Below, piece after piece: positions 1-8,100 of a stretch of 64,000 nucleotides of DNA. How positions within the stretch are numbered: the stretch's first letter is position 1; each line of letters opens with the position of its first letter. Under the pieces are notes generated by a model. It worked only from the letters and a program-made list of their open reading frames with translations. It ran no database searches and was not told the DNA's origin. This stretch comes from Candidatus Magnetominusculus dajiuhuensis (lineage in GTDB: Bacteria; Nitrospirota; Thermodesulfovibrionia; Thermodesulfovibrionales; Magnetobacteriaceae): assembly GCA_015233465.1 (NCBI GenBank), contig JADFXP010000001.1, positions 77,186 through 141,185 of the forward strand. Reading direction: 5' to 3'. The position numbers and the translations under genes are program-made.

Positions 1-1024
1 TGTTTACCAAATTATCCAATCTATAAGAATTTCTTAATATTATTCTCTTAGCAGCATTTTCTAACTGCTTAGTTATTGTTAATAATATTCTTTGTGTATC
101 AGTTACCTTTAAGGATGCAGTTTTTACAATATTTCGCGAAAGTAATTCCAAACTCTCCTCAAACTCCCTAATAGTTTCAATTATAAAACCAGCTGCTGCA
201 GTTGGGGTTTTAACTCTGGTATTAGATACCTCATCTATAACAGTAACGTCTCTTTCATGACCAATTCCAGAGATTACCGGAAGTGATAACATTGCAATCG
301 CCCTGCCAATCTCATAACTGTCAAAACAGTCAAGCTCACTTGCTGCCCCGCCTCCTCTGACTATTATTACTACATCAATATTCTCACGATCCAATTCACA
401 TTGAGCAAAGGCATTTAATATTGAAGCCTCTGCATTATCCCCTTGCATAATTGCCTCAAATAGTTTGATATTTATTACATATCCATAAGGATTAGTTGAT
501 ATATGATTAACAAAATCGCCAAAACCTGCTGCCCTGCTTGAAGATATTACAGCAAGACGCTGAGGCACAAGCGGGAGAGGGATTAATTTATTTCTATTAA
601 TAAGTCCTTCTAAAGTCAGGCGGTCAATGATTTCCTTTCGTTTTTTTGCCATATCGCCAAGCGTATAAGAGGAATCAATATTGCGGATGATTAAACTCAT
701 TCCATACCGCTCATGATAATTAAGCGATGCCTTTATTAAAATCTTTAATCCCTTTGTCAATGCTATCTTTGTAGTGTCTTGAAATTCCCTTGCTATAGAT
801 TTATACTGATTAGCCCAGATACGCCCATCCATTTGAGCGACTATGGTATTATCTATCTTTTCAATTAAATCAAGATAACAATGCCCCTTGCCATCAACAT
901 TTAAGGAGGCGATCTCTGCAGTTATTAGGAATGATTCGGGGAGTGAGTTATCTAATAAATCTTTAATCATCAGATTAAATTCATATAGACTCATTATGCT
1001 TTTTTCTATATTTGCTTGTTTCAT
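1..1024 (-). CDS. xseA: Exodeoxyribonuclease VII large subunit (partial)
   Basis: Catalytic subunit of exonuclease VII, which degrades single-stranded DNA in repair. The reverse-strand reading from the ATG at 1024 gives about 341 residues and runs off the left edge, so the C-terminus is missing. An N-terminal OB-fold region (about residues 10-100) is followed by the catalytic domain with the motifs RGGGAASELDCFD, GIGHERDVTVID and RVKTPTAAA, typical of XseA. The start is preceded by only a weak ribosome site. No partner xseB is visible in the window. Identity is firm; completeness cannot be judged. Confidence 0.93.
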   Translation of the reverse strand, partial: MKQANIEKSIMSLYEFNLMIKDLLDNSLPESFLITAEIASLNVDGKGHCYLDLIEKIDNTIVAQMDGRIWANQYKSIAREFQDTTKIALTKGLKILIKASLNYHERYGMSLIIRNIDSSYTLGDMAKKRKEIIDRLTLEGLINRNKLIPLPLVPQRLAVISSSRAAGFGDFVNHISTNPYGYVINIKLFEAIMQGDNAEASILNAFAQCELDRENIDVVIIVRGGGAASELDCFDSYEIGRAIAMLSLPVISGIGHERDVTVIDEVSNTRVKTPTAAAGFIIETIREFEESLELLSRNIVKTASLKVTDTQRILLTITKQLENAAKRIILRNSYRLDNLVN

Positions 1025-1173
1025 AATTTATTATACAGTAATTTTATATAAATTTAACTCCCTGTCTTATCCTATAGTATACATTTTACTATCTATTTTT
1101 TAATTGAGCAGTATAAAGCAGAGAACGTAGAGATTTTTAGAATTTCCCTTTTTAGAGAGGCAGGTTTTATTTT

Positions 1174-1232
1174 TTAATTCCCCTTTTTTAAAAGGGGTGG
1201 CAGCCTTTAGGCTGACGGGGTATCTTGTTTTT
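1174..1232. repeat. Palindromic repeat family A, copy 1
   Basis: Two hairpins in a row: CCCCTTTTTTAAAAGGGG and CAGCCTTTAGGCTG, followed by GACGGGGTATCTTGTTTTT. It lies downstream of hicA. A near-identical copy is at 1820-1880 and an inverted copy at 4293-4351. The trailing T run could let it act as a terminator for plus-strand transcription, but this is inference. Confidence 0.75.
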
Positions 1233-1268
1233 AGGTATTAACGTTGGTTCGTCTTTTGTTAATTATAC

Positions 1269-1508
1269 CTACCTTTTCAATAAATCAATAAATTCTTCAA
1301 CAGTAAGCCCTGCGTCTAAGAGTATAGCCTTTAGAGTTTTTCTTTTAAGTTCTTTAGTTTTATGTATAGGAACACACGTTCTTTTTTTGTCTATATCTCT
1401 ATAATAAATTGCATGACTGCTGCCTGATTGTCTTTTAAATCTGAAACCAATTATCTTTAGAACTCGGATTATTTCATCTGACGTAGCAGTCGGAAATTTT
1501 TGACTCAT
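1269..1508 (-). CDS. hicA: HicA-type mRNA interferase toxin
   Basis: Small (79 aa) dsRBD-fold toxin of the HicA/YcfA family, expected to cleave mRNA. The family hallmark is the short segment with the catalytic His, seen here as GSSHAIYY, after the basic GFRFKRQ stretch. The ATG overlaps the stop of the preceding gene by four bases (ATGA), so it is translationally coupled to its antitoxin. Length is normal for the family. There is no sign of decay. Confidence 0.88.
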   Translation of the reverse strand: MSQKFPTATSDEIIRVLKIIGFRFKRQSGSSHAIYYRDIDKKRTCVPIHKTKELKRKTLKAILLDAGLTVEEFIDLLKR

Positions 1509-1744
1509 ACAGCGACTTTAAGCGTTGTAATAGTTAGATTATCTTGAGGAATTGCTTCTCCATCCTGTTTATAGTCATCAATAAAGGCGTTGATTGCAGA
1601 TCTCATTTCTCTAATCGTTTCTTCATATGTTTCACCTTCAACATGACAACCGCTAAGGGCTGGACAGGTTGCAAAATATCCGCCTTCTACACAAGGTTCT
1701 ATTAAGATTGTAAATCTATATTCTTTTTTTGACACTGTATCCAT
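1505..1744 (-). CDS. hicB: HicB-family antitoxin
   Basis: 79 aa protein with the HicB N-terminal partial RNase H-like fold: YRFTILIEP then GGYFATCPALSGCHVEGETYEE. It should bind and neutralise HicA. It lacks a clear C-terminal ribbon-helix-helix or HTH, so DNA binding and autoregulation are uncertain; it resembles the short UPF0150 form. It is the first gene of the two-gene operon (antitoxin first), and the toxin starts within its stop codon. The start has no strong Shine-Dalgarno site. Confidence 0.88.
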   Translation of the reverse strand: MDTVSKKEYRFTILIEPCVEGGYFATCPALSGCHVEGETYEETIREMRSAINAFIDDYKQDGEAIPQDNLTITTLKVAV

Positions 1745-1819
1745 CTATAAATTATACAATAATTTTAATTAAGGATTCAAGGGGGGAATTTATGTCTATA
1801 ATTTATGACTATAAGGTTT

Positions 1820-1880
1820 TTTTAATTCCCCTTTTATAAAAGGGGTGGCAGTCTTTAGGCTGACGGGGTATCTTGTTTTT
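1820..1880. repeat. Palindromic repeat family A, copy 2
   Basis: Same orientation and almost the same sequence as the copy at 1174-1232: CCCCTTTTATAAAAGGGG, then a CAGTC-TTTA-GGCTG hairpin and a T-rich tail. The two copies therefore bracket hicBA. Confidence 0.75.
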
Positions 1881-1903
1881 TTATGAATGAGGTATCATGA
1901 AAT

Positions 1904-1946
1904 ATTTGGGAGCAGGTGCTCTTTGAGACACCTGCTTTCGCACTAA
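1904..1946. repeat. Hairpin repeat family D, copy 1
   Basis: Contains AGCAGGTG...CACCTGCT, a perfect 8-bp inverted repeat, followed by TTCGCACT. A related copy with the same order (GGAGCAGGTG, TTTGGGACA, TCGCAATT) is at 60054-60096, 58 kb away. Confidence 0.55.
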
Positions 1947-2005
1947 GAGTAGGCAAAACTGTGTCAATATAAATGGTCGCTGACCCTATTTACGACCACT
2001 TGCTC

Positions 2006-2288
2006 CTACAACGTTTTAGAGCGGTAAGATACTTGCTTGTTTTGTTCTTTTTTTGATTCAAGTAAATTTTCATCTTCTAATATTCTGGCAATTGTATCGA
2101 ACAAGTAACCTTTGTGGCCTTGTCCGTTTGCTTTACGTACACCAACATGATTCAAATCAAGGGGTTTTCTGATTTTGACTGCAGGCACATATCGGTCTTC
2201 ATATTTCGATTCTTCCTCTTTGATAAAGGCGAGCATTTCTAACGAAATCTTTTTTTATTAGTTCATGAATATTTTCTTTGTGAGTCAT
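2006..2288 (-). CDS. Small hypothetical protein, apparent frameshift
   Basis: Not a recognised family. The open frame from the internal ATG at 2236 gives 76 aa containing DLNHVGVRKANGQGHKGYLF and an acidic, Lys-rich tail. A better start lies at 2288: an ATG with a GGAGG ribosome site five bases upstream. That frame reads MTHKENIHELIKK and then breaks at a run of seven A (2250-2256). With six A it would join the downstream frame into one protein of about 93 aa. The gene is thus frameshifted, a sequencing error, or uses slippage at the run. Confidence 0.5.
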
Positions 2289-2388
2289 ATTGCCTCCATA
2301 TAATTTGTCGGTTTCCCCCTAAATGGGGAAGTAAAAGAAAATAGAGTATATTTTTATAAGATATTATCTAATATATCATGAAATATAG

Positions 2389-4179
2389 TTACCAACTAAA
2401 ACCATTCTTACTTAAAAAGTCTTGAGCTTCTTTATCTCCTAAACGGGCAGCAATCTTGTAATCATTAGTAGCCTGCTGATAATTGCCTAATTTGGAATAA
2501 GAAAGCCCACGATTATAATAAGCTGGTGTAAATTGAGGATTAAGTTCAATTGCCTTGGTGTAATCTGAAATAGCCTGCTGATAATTGCCTAAAAAGTAAT
2601 AAGAAAGTCCACGACTATCATAAGCTATTGCAAATTGAGGATCAAGTTCAATTGCCTTGGTGTAATCTGAAATAGCCTGCTGATAATTGCCTAAATAGTC
2701 ATAAGAATCCCCACGATTATAATAAGCAAATACATCTTGAGGATTAAGTTCTATTGCCTTATTGTAATCTGAAATTGACTGCTGATAGTTGTGTAGATCA
2801 GCATAAGAATTCCCACGATGAACATAAGCATTTGCAAATTGAGGATTAAGTTCTATTGCCTTATTGAAATCATTAATAGCTTGCTGATAATTGCCTAAAT
2901 TACCATAAGAAAGCCCACGATCAAAATAAGCCTTTGCATCTTGAGGATTAAGTTTTATTGCTTTATTATCACTTGGCGTTACTTCAGGATTAGAATTTTT
3001 TGAAGCAATTACTGTATTTAAGCTTGGGTCTTTTGACCCATTAGAATTAGTACCTAATTTGAAATAAAAATCCCCTGTTATATTTGAAGCGATCCACGGG
3101 GTCTGTTTCTCGTTTGACGCCTGCTGTACTGCCCCTGATACTTCTTTAAACATCTCCTCAATCTTTAGCCCTGATTTATTCATACTATTAATCATTGCCT
3201 GAGTAAAAAGCCCATGCTGACCGTCTCCATCACTTGCTATTGACCCCGGGGAAGTTGCATAGGCTATAAATGTTCCTCTTGGGGCATTCATCATCGCAAG
3301 CCCACCGCCTCCAACTGACCTAAACCCTTTAAATGGATTATCTCTGCAAGCGTCAAGTATCACTATATTTAAATGATTCTTTGCTGCATCCATCCTTGCA
3401 AGAATATAATCAGCATCTACTGCCTCTGTCTCTACTACTTCTTGAGAATCAATATTTGCATTGACAGGTATAAGATAATTCTTCCCATTAACCTGAACCC
3501 CATGACCCGCAAAATAAAATAATCCTACTCCGCCGTATTTTATTTTATCCCCAAATGTTCTTACAAGTTTTATCATCTCATCTTTAGAGAGATTTACATC
3601 TGTTATAACCTCAAAGTTCAATTCTCTTAATACCTCTGCCATTGCTTTAGCGTCATTTACGGGATTTCTTAGGGTCTTGATATTTTTATAATCTCCATTA
3701 CCTATAACAAGGGCTACACGCTTTTCTATCTGCATTTCTGATAATGAGTTATCGTCTGCCGTTTGAGAGTTATTTATTGCATTATCGCCTACGCTTCTTA
3801 CATTTGAATAATTTTTATTATAGAAATAAGCCGATACAGCTATACAAGATATAAGGATGATTGAAACAAAAACTGCTGCTTTTTTAGGTATTAACTTTTT
3901 CCATCCACGCTTTTTATTCATTTTGATTGATTTTTCTACTTCGACAGATTTAGGTAAATATGGATGCGGACTATAATAATCATATAATGAATCATACGCG
4001 TTATTGATTTTATTTAATCTCTCTACAACCTTTTTTTTACAAATAGGATCATCAGAAAAATCATCGGGATTCCAAACTTCAATCAAATCATTACGCGCTT
4101 GTTTGATTTTATCTAAAGAAGTATCGGTAGGCTCTATCTCAAGTATATCAAAATATTGTTTTAAATCGTTTTCGTTCAT
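2389..4179 (-). CDS. J-like / TM / caspase-like / TPR protein
   Basis: Multidomain protein of 596 aa. Order: a DnaJ-like N-terminal helical domain (about 5-65) in which the HPD motif is replaced by NPD; one membrane segment (about 100-120); a C14 caspase-like protease domain (about 150-370) with the catalytic dyad His226 (FAGHG) and Cys278 (DACRDNPF); then five 34-residue TPRs (about 411-580). Both catalytic residues are intact, so a cysteine peptidase with basic-residue specificity (metacaspase/orthocaspase type) is plausible. The protease and TPRs would lie on the far side of the membrane from the J-like domain. The ATG at 4179 is chosen because AGGTGG sits just upstream; a GTG at 4188 is also in frame. 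Role unknown. Confidence 0.85.
   Translation of the reverse strand: MNENDLKQYFDILEIEPTDTSLDKIKQARNDLIEVWNPDDFSDDPICKKKVVERLNKINNAYDSLYDYYSPHPYLPKSVEVEKSIKMNKKRGWKKLIPKKAAVFVSIILISCIAVSAYFYNKNYSNVRSVGDNAINNSQTADDNSLSEMQIEKRVALVIGNGDYKNIKTLRNPVNDAKAMAEVLRELNFEVITDVNLSKDEMIKLVRTFGDKIKYGGVGLFYFAGHGVQVNGKNYLIPVNANIDSQEVVETEAVDADYILARMDAAKNHLNIVILDACRDNPFKGFRSVGGGGLAMMNAPRGTFIAYATSPGSIASDGDGQHGLFTQAMINSMNKSGLKIEEMFKEVSGAVQQASNEKQTPWIASNITGDFYFKLGTNSNGSKDPSLNTVIASKNSNPEVTPSDNKAIKLNPQDAKAYFDRGLSYGNLGNYQQAINDFNKAIELNPQFANAYVHRGNSYADLHNYQQSISDYNKAIELNPQDVFAYYNRGDSYDYLGNYQQAISDYTKAIELDPQFAIAYDSRGLSYYFLGNYQQAISDYTKAIELNPQFTPAYYNRGLSYSKLGNYQQATNDYKIAARLGDKEAQDFLSKNGFSW
2440..2949 (-). repeat. Tandem 102-bp TPR-coding repeats
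   Basis: Five in-frame 102-bp units inside the caspase-like gene, each coding one TPR of the pattern (N/D)PQ..AY..RG.SY..L.NYQQ. The units are very similar at the DNA level, so copy number may vary by recombination. Confidence 0.8.
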
Positions 4180-4292
4180 ATTATCCACCTAAAATTGATC
4201 TATATTTAAAGATATTGATTCTTTTATAATATAGTGATGAAGATTTTTGAAATTTCCATTTTTAACTAAGGCGAGAATTAAAAGACTAAAAA

Positions 4293-4351
4293 TAAAAACA
4301 AGATACCCCGTCAGTCAAAAGGCTGCCACCCCTTTTAATAAAGGGGAATTT
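4293..4351. repeat. Palindromic repeat family A, copy 3 (inverted)
   Basis: Reverse complement of the copies at 1174 and 1820: AACAAGATACCCCGTCAG, then GGCTGCCACCCC and AAAGGGGAATT. It lies between hepT and the caspase-like gene. A decayed piece (GCTGCCACC...AAAAAGGGGAATTAAA) is near 5249-5300. Confidence 0.72.
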
Positions 4352-4431
4352 ATGAACAGTATTGGGATAGACACTATTTAACCCTTAGAACAAAAATATT
4401 GGGTTTCTTACTTGATCTTTATTTAGGTCGG

Positions 4432-4787
4432 TTATTCAATTTGCTTTTGAATTTCATCAAGAATTTTTTCAAACTCAGGTTTTAGATTTGGCAGGGTTTC
4501 TCGTGCCACCTTCCATACTATTTCATTTCTAACTCCAAAGTATTCATGGCTCATTTTATCTCTCATCTTTGCCATTTCTTTCCATGGAAGTTTCTTACTT
4601 TCCTTTTTAATATAATCGGGAATATTTTTGGAGGCTTCTCCGATTACTTCTATCTTTTTGATTACCGCTGTCTTTGTTAATTCATCGTCAATAAAATCAC
4701 TAAATGTCATATCTCTGATAAAATTCTCTATCCATCCAATGCTTTTTACTATATCCTCAATAAAAAGTATAGGATGCTCTTCGTCAT
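4432..4787 (-). CDS. hepT: HepT-like HEPN toxin, probably frameshifted
   Basis: HEPN-domain RNase of the HepT (DUF86) family with the R-x4-H active site seen as RDKMSHEYF. Translation from the first in-frame ATG (4710) gives 92 aa and lacks the first helix. The missing part is present upstream in the same frame (EEHPILFIEDIVKSIGWIE), but no start codon serves it. The expected coupled start, an ATG at 4787 overlapping the mntA stop as ATGA, is in another frame. A single-base indel near 4780 would restore a complete protein of about 118 aa. Either a disabled toxin or a sequence error. Confidence 0.75.
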
Positions 4788-5077
4788 ATGTAAAACACTT
4801 CCGACAAGATAGTTTCTTTAATACGTGGTTTAAGACCCTGTTTATCGACGAGGTCTACTCTTGATTTGAGGAGTTTTTCAAGGTAACCCTCAAGCTCAAT
4901 GAATTTTATAAGATCGGGGATTTCATAAAAATCCACTAATATATCTATATCGCTTTTTTGTTTTGTCTCCCCCCTTACGACAGAACCGAATATCCCTATC
5001 TCTTTAACCTTGTATTTACCCAAAACTTCATCCTTTTTGCGAATCAGTATACCTTTAATCTCTTCAAATGTTTTCAT
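4784..5077 (-). CDS. mntA: MntA-like nucleotidyltransferase antitoxin
   Basis: Minimal nucleotidyltransferase with the Pol-beta-type motif GSVVRGE...SDIDILVDF. In the MntA/HepT module this enzyme adds AMP to a tyrosine of HepT and so inactivates it. The ATG at 5077 is preferred because AAGGA lies eight bases upstream; a TTG at 5098 would add seven residues. It precedes hepT, with its TGA overlapping the ATG of the expected hepT start. Length (97 aa) is normal. Confidence 0.85.
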   Translation of the reverse strand: MKTFEEIKGILIRKKDEVLGKYKVKEIGIFGSVVRGETKQKSDIDILVDFYEIPDLIKFIELEGYLEKLLKSRVDLVDKQGLKPRIKETILSEVFYI

Positions 5078-5352
5078 ATTTTTTAGTCCTTCTATCAAAT
5101 TGACCTTAATAAGTATAACACTAACTATAATTTCATCTCCACAAAATTATAGATTGTCAAAAGCTTTATACAAGATTTTATTTTAGCTCATTTTCTGACG
5201 CCCCTACACAAGTTGAAACAGGATTTATCACCGTTCAACATTTATAGCTGCCACCATAAAATTGGCAATTCATAGATTGCACCTACTAAAAAGGGGAATT
5301 AAAGAATCGTTATTGTGCAGAGGACTTTAAAACCAAATATAGCAGGAACTTT

Positions 5353-6375
5353 TCATCTTGCTTCTATCCTTAATTTATCAAGCGTAACTTTTAGAGCAGG
5401 CGGTACAATTATATTTTTGATAAACCGTTCAATTCCCTCCCATATTCCGATCTTTACGTTACTCTCAGCTCTAGCATCACAATATCTTGCAGTAATAGAA
5501 GCAGCCATCCTTATTTCAACATCCGTAAACTCGCCGATTAATAATGTGGCAGGTGACCCCACTGTATCTGCTATTAAGATTAAATCCCCTTGCGCATATA
5601 ACCCTTCAAGGATATTATTTTCTCTCTCGTTTCTCCCAACAACTGCCTTACATCTATCCGATAATCTAAAATGCCTTCCATATTTTAATAGATTTATCTC
5701 TTTATATGTTGCATCAGGGCTATACTTTAATAAGTCATTGAGACGATAGGCATAAAACGGCTCAGTAAGAAGACATCCGCCTCCGGGGTCAGGATATTCC
5801 GTTAGTCCTAGTTCCTTAGCAAGCGCAATCTGTGGTTTTCTGGATCGTCCATGAAAGTCATAAAGTGCGTTTCTATCTATTATTCCATTTATTTCAGGCA
5901 TTGTGGGGTTTAAACGTTTAGCAGTTAATGGTCTTAATACAAGCCCTATTGTATCTGATTCCTTATCTATTACTGGGAATGTTGCCCTTCGCTGACTCAT
6001 TGGCCGCTGGCCTAAGACCTCGCCTGTAATTAGAAAATCAGCTCCCATATTCTCCATTAATGACTTAGCCTCTTTGAGCATTAAGATCCTGCAGTCTATA
6101 CAAGGGTTGATGTTTTTACCGTAACCAAATTTTGGATTTTTTACAATATCTATAAATTTATCCGCTAGATGAGAGAGCTTTACATCAAATCCAAATTTCA
6201 AGGCATTTGGAAGTGGATTGCTTGAACACGATGAGGAATCTGTTAGATTAAATGGGTCACACCCAAAATGGGTCATAAAGGTCACGGCAGTAACCTCTAT
6301 TCCCTGTTTTAATACGATGAGGGCAGCAAGTGTGCTGTCAAGTCCGCCTGAGAGTAATGCTATTGCCTTTGCCAT
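5353..6375 (-). CDS. PP-loop ATPase, tRNA thiolation-like (ThiI/MnmA-related)
   Basis: 340 aa from the ATG at 6375 (a start at 6396 would add seven residues). The N-terminus carries the PP-loop SGGLDST that binds ATP in tRNA thiolation enzymes. Cys residues suited to sulfur relay are seen in PCIDCR (about 100) and GGGCLLT (about 205). Conserved text between them (FLITGEVLGQRPMSQR) matches the COG0482-like family often annotated as tRNA methyltransferase/thiouridylase. The C-terminal 100 residues may be an NFACT-R-like RNA-binding domain as in ThiI-like fusions, which is inference. The target nucleoside is not deducible. Confidence 0.7.
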   Translation of the reverse strand: MAKAIALLSGGLDSTLAALIVLKQGIEVTAVTFMTHFGCDPFNLTDSSSCSSNPLPNALKFGFDVKLSHLADKFIDIVKNPKFGYGKNINPCIDCRILMLKEAKSLMENMGADFLITGEVLGQRPMSQRRATFPVIDKESDTIGLVLRPLTAKRLNPTMPEINGIIDRNALYDFHGRSRKPQIALAKELGLTEYPDPGGGCLLTEPFYAYRLNDLLKYSPDATYKEINLLKYGRHFRLSDRCKAVVGRNERENNILEGLYAQGDLILIADTVGSPATLLIGEFTDVEIRMAASITARYCDARAESNVKIGIWEGIERFIKNIIVPPALKVTLDKLRIEAR

Positions 6376-6408
6376 TAGGATAAATTTAAGTTCCACTGAT
6401 TCAATAAT

Positions 6409-6639
6409 TTAGACATAGGCAAATACATTGATTGTAATTGATTTTAAAGGTGCTGCTTCTCCAAGAACCATCCTGCGAATTTTTTCAGTTGTTTCACGGC
6501 TAAATGTTTCATCCCCGCAGCGAGAACAGATTGTTACAGGAATATTTTCAACTAAAACTGGCTTATCATCAATTTGAAATGTCTCATCAATATGCTCTTT
6601 TATTGCCTCTGTCCCGCCACAAATGTTACATCTATACAT
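6409..6639 (-). CDS. YgiT-type zinc finger antitoxin
   Basis: 76 aa with two CxxC pairs (CNICG and CSRCG) that form the zinc-binding N-terminal domain found in MqsA/YgiT-type antitoxins. The C-terminal half is short and has no full HTH-Xre domain. It is the second gene of a pair, five bases after the putative toxin gene, with a CGGAG ribosome site. A role as antitoxin is inferred from the pairing. Confidence 0.75.
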   Translation of the reverse strand: MYRCNICGGTEAIKEHIDETFQIDDKPVLVENIPVTICSRCGDETFSRETTEKIRRMVLGEAAPLKSITINVFAYV

Positions 6640-6643
6640 ATAT

Positions 6644-6952
6644 CTATCTCCGTTTAGAAAAATCTATCCATTTTTCTCTATCTGGTTCGTATATGGTAAT
6701 AATTTTCACAAATTCAGTTTCAGCAAGCGATACCTGTAGATGTAATGGTCTTCCTGCATTTGTAAATCCTAAAAGTAAACAACTGGGATTATACTTATCT
6801 TCTGGATAATCCTTAATTACTCTAGCATAAATGCCAGCATCCATTATTTCAATCTCTGAGATATTCCGCTCAATCGTTCTTTTAAAGGCATGTTTGCTAA
6901 AATCAAATTGACCAGTTGAAAGTTGTCTACAAATCTCAACATAATTTTTCAT
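6644..6952 (-). CDS. DUF4258 putative toxin
   Basis: 102 aa of the DUF4258 family, RelE-like or BrnT-like small proteins usually encoded next to YgiT-type zinc fingers. Family features are FSKHAFKRTIERNIS near the N-terminus, a central DYPEDKYNPSCLLLGF strand pair, and FVKIITIYEPDREKW at the C-terminus. The operon order is toxin then antitoxin. RNase activity is a family expectation and is not shown by the sequence alone. Confidence 0.75.
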   Translation of the reverse strand: MKNYVEICRQLSTGQFDFSKHAFKRTIERNISEIEIMDAGIYARVIKDYPEDKYNPSCLLLGFTNAGRPLHLQVSLAETEFVKIITIYEPDREKWIDFSKRR

Positions 6953-7020
6953 TAATTTCTATTTATTACCAATTATAACTGTTACTTTATAATATTATAA
7001 CATATTTTTTCTACGGTACT

Positions 7021-7980
7021 TCATAAAAGAGATTTTAAAATGTCATCAATTGTCACAGTAGCAGTTCCAAGTTTGCCAACCACAATACCCGCCGCATGAT
7101 TAGAAATATGAGCAGCTTGGTGCATAACTGCCCCTGATATATATGATAGAGTAAATACTGAGATAACTGTATCTCCAGCGCCGGTAACATCATACACTAC
7201 CCTTGCCATAGTTGGAATATGATCTATTGATTCATCGGTAAACAAACTCATACCGCTCTCTCCAGTAGTTATAAGCACTGCCTTACATTGAAGAGTCTTT
7301 TTTAATCTCTGTCCAGCAGACTCTAAGGAATCTTTGTCCGTAATATCTATATTTGAACCAAGGGCAGCCTCTTTTTTATTAGGCGTAATCAAGCTGACGC
7401 CTTTATAAAATGGAAAATGCCCTACCTTTGGGTCTACTGCAATAAAATGACCTTTTGGCTGAGATAATCTTACTAAAAGTTTTATCAGTCTTCTATCAAC
7501 AACGCCTTTTTTATAATCAGAGACTATTATCGCATCATATGAATTAATGTTAGCAGCAATATATTTTGATATCTTATTAAATAACGAATTATCTAAATAT
7601 TCCCTGCCTTCTCTATCAAACCTGACAACCTGTTGATGATTTGCTATTACGCGGGTCTTGACAGTAGTAGGTCTGTCATCAATAAAGAGTCCCTCGGTAT
7701 TGATATTTTTTTCTTTAAATATACGCAAAAGTTCCTTAGCGCTTTGATCATCTCCAATTATCCCGACTACAGTAGCCTTTGCGCCAAGTGAGACAATATT
7801 ATGTGCAACATTTCCAGCCCCGCCTACCAAAAAACTCTCTGATTTTACATCTACCACAGGTACAGGAGCTTCAGGAGATATCCTGCTTACATCTCCCCAT
7901 ATAAAATGATCAAGCATCATATCCCCTATTACAAGGATATGCTTGTCACTAAAATTATCTAATATGCCCTTATAATCCAT
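7021..7980 (-). CDS. hldE/rfaE1: D-glycero-beta-D-manno-heptose-7-phosphate kinase
   Basis: PfkB-family sugar kinase of 319 aa matching the N-terminal (RfaE domain I) part of bifunctional HldE. It phosphorylates heptose 7-phosphate for ADP-heptose and LPS inner-core synthesis. Seen: an N-terminal DHFIWGDVSRISPEAPVPV segment and the C-terminal PfkB signature DVTGAGDTVISVF with the catalytic Asp. The adenylyltransferase domain is absent, so it is the single-domain form. AAAGGA lies before the ATG. Confidence 0.92.
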   Translation of the reverse strand: MDYKGILDNFSDKHILVIGDMMLDHFIWGDVSRISPEAPVPVVDVKSESFLVGGAGNVAHNIVSLGAKATVVGIIGDDQSAKELLRIFKEKNINTEGLFIDDRPTTVKTRVIANHQQVVRFDREGREYLDNSLFNKISKYIAANINSYDAIIVSDYKKGVVDRRLIKLLVRLSQPKGHFIAVDPKVGHFPFYKGVSLITPNKKEAALGSNIDITDKDSLESAGQRLKKTLQCKAVLITTGESGMSLFTDESIDHIPTMARVVYDVTGAGDTVISVFTLSYISGAVMHQAAHISNHAAGIVVGKLGTATVTIDDILKSLL

Positions 7981-8052
7981 ATAAATTTTTCCTTTAACCG
8001 TTGCAGGGTCTGGGGTACATCTCCATTAATAATACTATATCAAATAAAATTT

Positions 8053-8084
8053 TTGCCTGATTTAATTGAATACTATGCTATAAT
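8053..8084 (+). promoter_or_regulatory. Likely sigma-70 promoter for the 8101 gene and carB
   Basis: A perfect TATAAT at 8079-8084 with a weak -35 (TTGCCT, 20 bases away). The predicted transcript would start about ten bases before the TTG at 8101, leaving almost no leader and no Shine-Dalgarno site. Confidence 0.4.
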
Positions 8085-8100
8085 ATAATGTTTAACTAAA

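Noticed and set aside
2440-2949. Regular 102-bp repeats as a non-coding array
   Set aside because: They are in frame within the caspase-like gene and each encodes one TPR.
5315-5749. 144-codon plus-strand frame
   Set aside because: Antisense to the conserved PP-loop enzyme; no ribosome site.
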